From Planctomycetota bacterium (GTDB lineage Bacteria; Planctomycetota; Phycisphaerae; Sedimentisphaerales; Anaerobacaceae): 9,828 nt of DNA. The translations under genes were made by a program, and so were the position numbers. Of the stretch, positions 1-9,828 are shown in pieces. The notes beneath the pieces were generated by a model. That model was not told the DNA's origin. It ran no database searches and was given only the letters and a program-made list of their open reading frames with translations. The stretch covers positions 1 to 9,828 of the forward strand of contig QNBZ01000030.1 of the NCBI GenBank assembly GCA_003644295.1, in the 5' to 3' direction. Every line of letters starts with the position of its first letter. The stretch's first letter is position 1.

Positions 1-1
1 A

Positions 2-400
2 AAAGCAAAGAAATGGAGCAGCGAAATTAAAAAGCTGGGCGACAAGATAGTTGCGCTGACATTGATGCAGGCCAAGGAGCTTGGCGATTATCTCAAGGAT
101 GAGTATGGTATCGAGCCGGCTGCTGGCGGCGCCGTTATGATGGCTGGCCCCGCAGCGGCGGCAGGGGCAGCCGAAGAGCCGGAAGAGAAAACCAGCTTTG
201 ATGTAATCCTCAAAGAGTTCGGCGATAAAAAAATTCAGGTGATTAAGGAAGTGAGGGCTTTGACAGGGTTGGGATTGAAGGAAGCCAAGGACCTGGTTGA
301 CAATGCTCCCAAGCCGGTCAAAGAAGGGCTGAGCAAAGAAGATGCTGAAGCTGCCAAAAAGCAGCTCGAAGCTGTCGGTGCGGTAGTAGAAATAAGTTAG
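2..400 (+). CDS. rplL: 50S ribosomal protein L7/L12, 5' end cut by window
   Basis: L7/L12 is the multicopy stalk protein of the large ribosomal subunit; its dimers bind L10 and its C-terminal domain recruits elongation and initiation factors. The reading frame is open from base 2 with no start codon, so the true start lies before the window; 132 residues are visible. The order fits the family: an N-terminal dimerisation helix region (first ~40 visible residues, KWSSEIKKLGDKIVAL), an Ala/Gly-rich flexible hinge (AGPAAAAGAAEE), then the globular domain with the signature TGLGLKEAKDLVDNAP and the C-terminal GLSKEDAEAAKKQLEAVGA. A TTG at 62 and an ATG at 65 are not the start, because typical L7/L12 sequence continues upstream of both. 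It precedes rpoB by 65 bp, the usual bacterial order. Identification is secure; only the length is unknown. Confidence 0.97.
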   Translation, partial: KAKKWSSEIKKLGDKIVALTLMQAKELGDYLKDEYGIEPAAGGAVMMAGPAAAAGAAEEPEEKTSFDVILKEFGDKKIQVIKEVRALTGLGLKEAKDLVDNAPKPVKEGLSKEDAEAAKKQLEAVGAVVEIS

Positions 401-441
401 CGTATAGCGTACAGAAAAAGAATGACTGCACGCTAAACGCT
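399..441 (+). promoter_or_regulatory. Imperfect hairpin between rplL and rpoB
   Basis: Bases 399-414 (AGCGTATAGCGTACAG) can pair with 426-441 (CTGCACGCTAAACGCT) in 14 of 16 positions, around an 11-nt A-rich loop (415-425). The last two bases of the rplL TAG stop codon are in the 5' arm. No T-run follows, so it does not look like an intrinsic terminator. In E. coli the rplL-rpoB gap carries a transcriptional attenuator and an RNase III processing site; a comparable attenuation or processing role is possible here by position only. The structure could equally be a decayed dispersed palindromic repeat. Confidence 0.6.
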
Positions 442-465
442 GTCCGCTGATTATGGGAGTGTAAA

Positions 466-3400
466 ATGGGTACACAAGCCGTTCGCAATTTCGGCAAGGT
501 TCGTGATGCGGTTAAGATTCCGGACCTTGTGGAAATGAACAAAAAAAGTTACAAGCGTTTTTTGCAGCCGGATGTAGCACCGATGCAAAGGAAGTGCCAG
601 GGACTGGAAGCGCTTTTCCGTGAGGTATTCCCTATTGAAAGTTATGATAAAAAGATGTCTCTGGAGTATCTCTACTATGAGCTTGAAAGCCCGCGTTATA
701 CGGTTACTAAATGCAGACAGTTGCGGTTGACTTATGGCTATCCGCTGAAGATTTGCTGCAGAATGCGGAACAAAGATGGTGAGAATTTAGCTGAACAGTC
801 GATATATCTCGGAGAGATTCCCATTATGATAGGCGGGGGTGAATTTATCATCAATGGTGCCGAGCGTGTGATTGTAAGTCAACTGCACCGAAGTCCGGGC
901 GTTGATTTTCTTATCGAGAGCAAAGAAGGCGACAGAGTCCTCCACGGCGGCAGAATCATACCGGAAAGGGGCAGTTGGATAGAGATAGCCACTACGCGCA
1001 AGGATGTTTTGGTTGTCAAAATCGACCAGTCCAGCAAGATACCTGCTACTATTCTTCTGAGAGCGATTTCGGAGGATTTCAGTTCGACCGAACAGATTAT
1101 TCGCAAATTCTACGATACGAAGACCGTCAGCGTGAACAAACTCACACCTGCTATGTGGGCGGTTGGGCCAATAGTGGATACCGACAGCGGCGAAATAATA
1201 GTGAAAGCCGGCGCGCAAATCGGCGACAAACTCTCTTTAATCCAGCAAAGTAAAATCAAGAAGGTCGAAGTTATCGAGGATGTTCGCGATGCGCTGATTC
1301 TGAACACTCTTGCAGAGGATGATTGCCAGAACCACGAGCAGGCGTTGTTAAAATTTTATATGAGGTTAAGGCCCGGCAATCCGCCGAACGCCGAAAAGGC
1401 GAAGACATTCTTCGAGGAGAAATTTTTCGATACAAATCGCTATCGGCTGGGCAAAGTCGGCAGGTTCCGGCTTAATCGTAAATTCGGACAAACAAAATCA
1501 GAAAACGACATGACCCTTTCTGCCGATGATTTCTTCAACACATTCAAATACATCATAGCACTGCGAAACAATCAAGGACAAATCGATGACATCGACCACC
1601 TCGGAAACAGAAGACTACGGACTATTGATGAACTGGCTGCTGATGAAATCAGAAAAGGGCTGCTCAAACTTCGCAAAACCGTTCAAGAACGAATGAGTGT
1701 AAGAAATGACGCTGATGAGCCGGTACGCATCGCTGATTTGGTCAACTCAAAGAGCGTTGCCAGCAGTATCAACTATTTCTTTGGACGAGGTGAACTCAGC
1801 CAAATTGTCGACCAGACAAACGCTTTAAGTCAATTGACACATGAAAGACGTTTGTCAGCACTCGGGCCCGGCGGTCTCAACAGAAGACGGGCAGGGTTCG
1901 AAGTACGCGATGTACATATCAGCCACTACGGCAGAATCTGTCCGATTGAAACGCCGGAAGGTACCAATATCGGGCTCATAAGCTCGTTGGCGATATTTGC
2001 GGCGGTAGATGTGTACGGGTTTCTGCTGACGCCGTATCGTAAAGTGCGAAACGGTAAGGTTACCAACGAGGTGGACTATTTGCGGGCTGATGAGGATATG
2101 CAGGCGGTTATTGCAGCCCCGGGGACTGTTGACCAGCAGACAGGGAAACTTCGTGCCGGTACGGTTTTGGCGATGAAGGGCGGTGAGTTGGCACAGGTAT
2201 CGAGCGAAGAAGTGAACTACGTAGATGTTTCACCGAAACAGACGGTCGGGATATCGGCGGCGTTGATTCCATTCCTTGAACACGATGACGCAAACCGAGC
2301 TTTGATGGGCTCGAATATGCAGAGACAGGCGGTTCCGCTGATGAGGGCACAGAGACCTTTGGTCGGCACGGGTATCGAACAGGTCGTAGCACAAAACTCC
2401 AGTATGGTAGTCCGGGCAGAAAACAGCGGTGTTGTTACCGATGTCGATGCTACAAGGATAGTGATTGACCAAGGAGATGAATATGAGCTTAAAAAGTTTG
2501 TCGGGTTGAACGAAAGAACCTGTCTTAATCAAAAGCCCATTGTCGCAATTGGACAGAAGGTTGAGAAAGGCGAGATTATAGCAGATGGCGGAGGTACGGC
2601 TGATGGTATACTGGCTCTCGGTAGAAATGTTCTTGTAGGATTTGTTTCTTTTGATGGCTTCAATTTTGAGGATGCGATTATCGTCAGTGAAAAGCTCTGC
2701 AAAAACGACAGCTTTACAAGCATTCACATAGATGAGTTCACTGCGGAGGTTCGCGAGACCCGGCTCGGCAAGGAAGAGTTCACCCGTGATATTCCAAACG
2801 TTAGCGAGAAGGCGCTGCGAAATCTTGATGAACACGGCGTAGTCCGTGAAGGAACCAGGGTTTATCCTGGTGATATTCTCGTAGGAAAGGTAGTGCCAAA
2901 GAGCAAAACGGAACTGACACCTGAAGAAAAACTCCTACACGCCATATTCGGCAGAGCCGGTGAAGATGTCAAAAATGACTCGCTGGAACTGCCAAGCGGG
3001 TATGAAGGAGTGGTGATAAAGACCGAACGATTTACCAGACGCGGGGCTGGCGGCGATGAGCAAAAGAAAACACTCAAAGCCCAGATAAAGCAGTATGAAA
3101 AGCAGATGAAAGCCAAAGAGTGTGTCATATTCAGACAGATGACCGAAGCCATCCATAAAAAGTTTGACGTCAATATTGTTGACCCGTCCACGCGTCAGAA
3201 GGTCGGCGTCAGTGCCGATGATGAGGTTGTTTATGAGCAGATAGAGAACTTTGATATTAAGTGGGTCAGGCCAGCTGCGGTAAGAGGAGATGTTCAGAAA
3301 ATCGTGGATAAGTTCTGGGAAAAGATTGTGGAAATTCAGCAGGAAAAGAAACACAGGATTGAGAGCTTAAAACACGGTGATGAGCTTCCAAGTGGCGTAC

Positions 3401-4224
3401 TGCAAATGGTAAAGATTTATGTAGCGGCTAAAAGGACGTTGTCAATTGGTGATAAGATGGCGGGCCGGCACGGTAACAAGGGTGTTATCGCCAAGATTAT
3501 GCCGGAAGAGGATATGCCGTTTTTGGAGGACGGCACTGCTTTGGATATACTGCTGAATCCACTCGGCGTGCCGAGCAGAATGAACGTCGGCCAGATACTC
3601 GAAACTCATCTCGGCTGGGTGGCCAAGGTGCTGGGCTTTAATGCTGTTACGCCGGTTTTCGACGGCGCTACTGAAGATGATATTAGAGCGCTGACTGAAG
3701 AAGCGAATGAACTTATGAGGCGGCGGGCAGCCGAGCTTGAAGAAAATAAGCAGGCACCGCCTGCCGATGAGTTTTTTGTGAATGTCCCGAAAACGCTGAA
3801 GACACAATTGTACGATGGCAGGACGGGTGAGCCGTTCGACCAGAAGGCGACCATCGGATACATCTATATGATGAAACTGCATCATCTTGTTGACGACAAG
3901 ATTCACGCCAGAGCGACCGGGCCTTACAGCTTAATTACCCAGCAGCCACTGGGCGGCAAGGCCAGAACCGGCGGGCAGAGGTTTGGCGAAATGGAAGTCT
4001 GGGCTTTGGAGGGTTATGGAGCCGCTTATACCCTTCAGGAAATGTTGACTGTAAAAAGTGATGATGTTGAAGGGCGAACGAAAATCTATGAATCAATGGT
4101 CAAAGGACAAAACTCTCTTGAAGCGGGTACACCGCTGTCTTTTGATGTATTGTGTAATGAGATAAGAGGATTGGGATTAAATATCCAGCTTGAAAAGAAA
4201 CGGCTTGGAAGTGGCGCTTTATAA
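466..4224 (+). CDS. rpoB: DNA-directed RNA polymerase subunit beta
   Basis: The beta subunit forms one half of the RNA polymerase active-site cleft and binds rifampicin. The 1252-residue protein is complete (E. coli has 1342). Visible landmarks: the N-terminal protrusion/lobe region (LFREVFPIESYD, LHRSPGVDF); the rifampicin cluster I around 440-470 ending SALGPGGL; PIETPEG at 493-499; the acidic pair E735/D736 in GFNFEDAI, equivalent to E. coli E813/D814; an SI2-like coiled, Lys/Glu-rich insertion in roughly 860-970; active-site lysines K997 and K1005 in GDKMAGRHGNKG; and a C-terminal clamp region with GGQRFGEMEVWALEGYGAAY. It is about 67 residues shorter than E. coli before the rifampicin region, which suggests a smaller SI1 region. 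The ATG at 466 is chosen because GGGAG at 455-459 lies 6 nt upstream. The gene is followed after 18 bp by rpoC. Confidence 0.99.
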   Translation: MGTQAVRNFGKVRDAVKIPDLVEMNKKSYKRFLQPDVAPMQRKCQGLEALFREVFPIESYDKKMSLEYLYYELESPRYTVTKCRQLRLTYGYPLKICCRMRNKDGENLAEQSIYLGEIPIMIGGGEFIINGAERVIVSQLHRSPGVDFLIESKEGDRVLHGGRIIPERGSWIEIATTRKDVLVVKIDQSSKIPATILLRAISEDFSSTEQIIRKFYDTKTVSVNKLTPAMWAVGPIVDTDSGEIIVKAGAQIGDKLSLIQQSKIKKVEVIEDVRDALILNTLAEDDCQNHEQALLKFYMRLRPGNPPNAEKAKTFFEEKFFDTNRYRLGKVGRFRLNRKFGQTKSENDMTLSADDFFNTFKYIIALRNNQGQIDDIDHLGNRRLRTIDELAADEIRKGLLKLRKTVQERMSVRNDADEPVRIADLVNSKSVASSINYFFGRGELSQIVDQTNALSQLTHERRLSALGPGGLNRRRAGFEVRDVHISHYGRICPIETPEGTNIGLISSLAIFAAVDVYGFLLTPYRKVRNGKVTNEVDYLRADEDMQAVIAAPGTVDQQTGKLRAGTVLAMKGGELAQVSSEEVNYVDVSPKQTVGISAALIPFLEHDDANRALMGSNMQRQAVPLMRAQRPLVGTGIEQVVAQNSSMVVRAENSGVVTDVDATRIVIDQGDEYELKKFVGLNERTCLNQKPIVAIGQKVEKGEIIADGGGTADGILALGRNVLVGFVSFDGFNFEDAIIVSEKLCKNDSFTSIHIDEFTAEVRETRLGKEEFTRDIPNVSEKALRNLDEHGVVREGTRVYPGDILVGKVVPKSKTELTPEEKLLHAIFGRAGEDVKNDSLELPSGYEGVVIKTERFTRRGAGGDEQKKTLKAQIKQYEKQMKAKECVIFRQMTEAIHKKFDVNIVDPSTRQKVGVSADDEVVYEQIENFDIKWVRPAAVRGDVQKIVDKFWEKIVEIQQEKKHRIESLKHGDELPSGVLQMVKIYVAAKRTLSIGDKMAGRHGNKGVIAKIMPEEDMPFLEDGTALDILLNPLGVPSRMNVGQILETHLGWVAKVLGFNAVTPVFDGATEDDIRALTEEANELMRRRAAELEENKQAPPADEFFVNVPKTLKTQLYDGRTGEPFDQKATIGYIYMMKLHHLVDDKIHARATGPYSLITQQPLGGKARTGGQRFGEMEVWALEGYGAAYTLQEMLTVKSDDVEGRTKIYESMVKGQNSLEAGTPLSFDVLCNEIRGLGLNIQLEKKRLGSGAL

Positions 4225-4242
4225 TACGAGGCAAGGTTCGAA

Positions 4243-8658
<4,416 letters not shown>

Positions 8659-8700
8659 AAATTGATTATTTATTATTGTAAAATGGAAAAAGAAGTAAAG

Positions 8701-8725
8701 ATTGCTTCACTGCGATTGCAATGAC
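8701..8725. repeat. Dispersed-repeat-like segment in the rpoC-rpsL gap
   Basis: The segment begins ATTGCTTCACTGCGATTGCA and continues through AATGAC. It resembles one arm of the widespread bacterial intergenic palindrome whose arms read roughly GATTGCTTC...GCAATGAC; only one arm is visible here. The resemblance is from memory of that repeat class and has not been checked by search. It separates rpoC from the 7-bp tandem units before rpsL. The rest of the gap, 8659-8700, is AT-rich, and I see no convincing promoter or terminator in it. Confidence 0.45.
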
Positions 8726-8758
8726 GATATACGACATACGCAATACGAGATACGAATT
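8724..8758 (+). repeat. Five 7-bp tandem units abutting the rpsL start codon
   Basis: Five consecutive heptamers of the form ACGNNWT are present: ACGATAT (8724), ACGACAT (8731), ACGCAAT (8738), ACGAGAT (8745) and ACGAATT (8752). The last ends at 8758, and the rpsL ATG begins at 8759. They occupy the place where a ribosome binding site should be. The only Shine-Dalgarno-like bases are GAGA at 8747-8750, 8 nt before the ATG, inside the fourth unit. The array may therefore double as the translation-initiation region of rpsL. Confidence 0.8.
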
Positions 8759-9130
8759 ATGCCTACGATAAATCAACTGGTTAGACGTCCGCGGTCGAAA
8801 CGCAAGGGTGCCAAGCGAGTATCCGATATTAGCGGTTCGCCGCAGAAGCGAGGCGTCTGTCTGATTGTAAGGACTCAAACGCCTAAAAAGCCGAACTCCG
8901 CTCTGCGAAAAATCGCCCGTGTTCGGCTTACAAACGGCAAGGAGGTTACCGCTTACATACCCGGCATTGACCATAATCTCCAGGAACACAGTACCGTTAT
9001 TGTTCGCGGCGGACGCGTCAGAGACCTGCCGGGTGTGCGCTATCACATTGTTCGTGGCGTTCTTGATTGTGCCGGCGTGAACGACCGGAAACAGGGCAGA
9101 AGTAAATACGGAGCAAAGAAGGCAAAATAA
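8759..9130 (+). CDS. rpsL: 30S ribosomal protein S12
   Basis: S12 lies at the decoding centre of the 30S subunit, influences translational accuracy and is the classical target of streptomycin-resistance mutations. The 123-residue length matches the family (E. coli has 124). Seen: the canonical start MPTINQLVRRPR; SPQKRGVC at 27-34; the PKKPNSALRK loop with K43; LTNGKEVTAYIPG; HNLQEHS; GGRVRDLPGVRYH with D89, the usual methylthiolation site; and the C-terminal NDRKQGRSKYGAKK. The residue before D89 is Arg88 (codon AGA, 9020-9022), where E. coli has Lys. The start is ATG 8759, not the in-frame TTG at 8702, because the 19 extra residues would be encoded by repeat sequence and S12 begins MPTINQL. 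No strong ribosome binding site is seen. It sits 100 bp after rpoC and 49 bp before rpsG. Confidence 0.98.
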   Translation: MPTINQLVRRPRSKRKGAKRVSDISGSPQKRGVCLIVRTQTPKKPNSALRKIARVRLTNGKEVTAYIPGIDHNLQEHSTVIVRGGRVRDLPGVRYHIVRGVLDCAGVNDRKQGRSKYGAKKAK

Positions 9131-9132
9131 AT

Positions 9133-9165
9133 TTTCGGTTTGCGATTATCAATCGCAAATCGAAA
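9133..9165 (+). promoter_or_regulatory. Strong hairpin between rpsL and rpsG
   Basis: Bases 9133-9147 (TTTCGGTTTGCGATT) pair with 9151-9165 (AATCGCAAATCGAAA) over 15 bp, with one G-T wobble, around a 3-nt ATC loop. The stem starts 2 bases after the rpsL stop codon and ends just before a weak Shine-Dalgarno-like CGGA (9168-9171) for rpsG. No T-run follows, so it is unlikely to be a full terminator. It could modulate rpsG translation, protect the upstream mRNA end, or be a palindromic repeat that landed in the gap. Confidence 0.7.
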
Positions 9166-9179
9166 CTCGGAAATTGAAA

Positions 9180-9650
9180 ATGAAAAAGTTTACCGCTTCC
9201 AGTGAGCAATTAAAACCAGACCCTGTATATGACAACAAGCTGGTATCGAAGTTTGTTAACTGCCTGATGTGGGATGGGAAAAAAAGTGTTGCGCAGAGCG
9301 TCTTTTATGGCGCTATGGACATTATATCCAAAAAAATTAAGGATGCCAGCCCGCTTGAGGTCTTTGAGAAGGCGGTTAATAATGTAAAACCAATTCTTGA
9401 AGTTCGCAGCAAACGTGTTGGCGGTGCCAGTTATCAGGTTCCAATGCAGGTAAGCTCAAAGCGACAGCAGTCACTGGCTTTTCGCTGGATATTGGCCTCT
9501 GCCAGGAGCAAAAAAGGCATGCCTATGCGTGAGCGGCTGGCTTCAGAGTTGATAGACGCTTATAACGGTCGCGGTGGTGCAATGACCACACGAGAAAACA
9601 TCCACAGAATGGCAGAGGCAAATAAGGCCTTTGCTCACTTTGCCTGGTAA
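9180..9650 (+). CDS. rpsG: 30S ribosomal protein S7
   Basis: S7 nucleates assembly of the 16S rRNA 3' domain (the 30S head) and lies near the E site. The 156-residue length is normal for the bacterial family. Motifs seen: KPDPVYDNKLVSKFVNCLM followed by DGKKS near the N-terminus; VNNVKPILEVRSKRVGGASY, the conserved central segment; YQVPMQV; LAFRWIL; and the C-terminal HRMAEANKAFAHFAW. The start is ATG 9180, with CGGA at 9168-9171 eight nt upstream; the in-frame TTG at 9174 would add only two residues and fits that spacing worse. The N-terminus (MKKFTASSEQL) lacks the Arg-rich MPRRR type seen in many bacteria. It is the last gene before a clear terminator. In the classical str operon fusA would follow, but no such gene starts in the remaining bases. 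Confidence 0.98.
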   Translation: MKKFTASSEQLKPDPVYDNKLVSKFVNCLMWDGKKSVAQSVFYGAMDIISKKIKDASPLEVFEKAVNNVKPILEVRSKRVGGASYQVPMQVSSKRQQSLAFRWILASARSKKGMPMRERLASELIDAYNGRGGAMTTRENIHRMAEANKAFAHFAW

Positions 9651-9665
9651 TTTTACAGGGTATAG

Positions 9666-9708
9666 AAAATAGCGGATAGGGTATAGTTTCACTATCCGCT
9701 ATTTTTTT
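9666..9708 (+). terminator. Rho-independent terminator after rpsG
   Basis: A perfect 14-bp stem is formed by 9666-9679 (AAAATAGCGGATAG) and 9692-9705 (CTATCCGCTATTTT), with a 12-nt loop (9680-9691). A run of seven T (9702-9708), partly used in the stem, ends the signal, and a second T-run follows. It begins 16 bases after the rpsG stop codon, so it most likely ends the transcription unit running through rpoB, rpoC, rpsL and rpsG. Confidence 0.9.
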
Positions 9709-9710
9709 AC

Positions 9711-9775
9711 TATTTTTACTCTCTTATACCAATTGGACTAAGTAAATGCGCTTTTTGACAGACAATCAATTATTG
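9711..9775. other. AT-rich non-coding stretch after the terminator
   Basis: No coding sequence is supported here. A perfect -35-like TTGACA sits at 9755-9760, but no acceptable -10 box is seen 16-18 bases later. TGACA-GA-CAAT (9756-9766) can pair with ATTGTGTCA (9772-9780) with a 2-base bulge; this small hairpin directly abuts, and overlaps the first bases of, the palindromic repeat that follows. Confidence 0.5.
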
Positions 9776-9828
9776 TGTCATGCCTGCGAAAGCAGGCATC
9801 CAGTACATATATAAACCTATGGATTCCC
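9776..9828. repeat. Palindromic intergenic repeat, cut by window end
   Basis: The segment starts TGTCATGCCTGCGAAAGCA and contains an 8-bp perfect hairpin, ATGCCTGC (9780-9787) with GCAGGCAT (9792-9799), closed by a GAAA tetraloop. After an AT-rich centre, TGGATTCC (9820-9827) begins a second arm that complements GGCATCCA (9795-9802) at 7 of 8 positions. This layout matches the common MITE- or REP-like family with arms resembling GTCATTCCCGCGAAAGCGGG, found between genes in many bacteria. The second half lies beyond the window, so whether the element is complete cannot be seen. Confidence 0.7.

Noticed and set aside
62..67. Start of rplL at TTG 62 or ATG 65
   Set aside because: The frame stays open to base 2 and encodes typical L7/L12 N-terminal sequence, so the gene starts before the window.
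2230..2835. A 201-codon antisense reading frame inside rpoB
   Set aside because: Same reasoning: fully opposite conserved rpoB sequence, with no recognisable protein family.
8662..8684. Promoter for rpsL using TTGATT and TAAAAT after rpoC
   Set aside because: The two boxes are only 11 bases apart, too close for a sigma-70-type promoter.
8683..8724. A 13-codon reading frame (MEKEVKIASLRLQ) between rpoC and rpsL
   Set aside because: It has no ribosome binding site, its second half is repeat-like sequence and it matches no known leader peptide; chance is enough to explain it.
8702..8758. N-terminal extension of S12 from a TTG at 8702
   Set aside because: S12 begins MPTINQL at 8759; the extension would be encoded by the repeat arm and the heptamer array.
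9755..9783. Promoter based on TTGACA at 9755-9760
   Set aside because: No -10-like hexamer occurs 16-18 bases downstream; that position holds the start of the palindromic repeat.
9776..9828. CRISPR repeat or tRNA-like structure at the window end
   Set aside because: Only one palindromic unit is visible, with no spacing periodicity and no cloverleaf; it fits an intergenic palindromic repeat better.

Overview
This window is a core housekeeping region: the end of the ribosomal stalk gene rplL, the two large RNA polymerase subunit genes rpoB and rpoC, then the small-subunit ribosomal genes rpsL (S12) and rpsG (S7). All five genes lie on the + strand, are intact where fully contained, and cover about 95% of the sequence. 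I found no undescribed defence, mobile or metabolic system. The noteworthy signals are in the gaps between genes and in a few informative residues.

The organism is a bacterium with a moderate-GC genome. I infer Planctomycetota, possibly of the Phycisphaerae type. The RpoB N-terminal region, the short non-arginine S7 N-terminus and RpoC with an SI3-type trigger-loop insertion remind me of that phylum. The gaps are filled with short degenerate repeated words and hairpins, which I also associate with planctomycete metagenome assemblies. This is recognition from memory, not a search result.

Layout: 2-400 rplL (5' end outside the window); 401-465 gap with a 16-bp imperfect hairpin that includes the rplL stop codon; 466-4224 rpoB; an 18-bp gap; 4243-8658 rpoC; 8659-8758 a gap holding a dispersed-repeat-like segment and five 7-bp tandem units that end exactly at the rpsL start; 8759-9130 rpsL; 9131-9179 gap with a 15-bp hairpin; 9180-9650 rpsG; 9666-9708 a strong intrinsic terminator; 9711-9828 non-coding, ending in an incompletely visible palindromic repeat. 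No gene-free stretch exceeds 300 bases.

Functionally the products all serve gene expression. L7/L12 recruits translation factors, RpoB and RpoC form the RNA polymerase active centre, and S12 and S7 sit in the decoding and exit regions of the 30S subunit. One orientation, small gaps and a single clear terminator after rpsG suggest a shared transcription unit entering from upstream (presumably rplK-A-J-L) and ending after rpsG. The elongation factor genes fusA and tuf, which follow rpsG in the classical str operon, do not begin in the 178 bases after rpsG.
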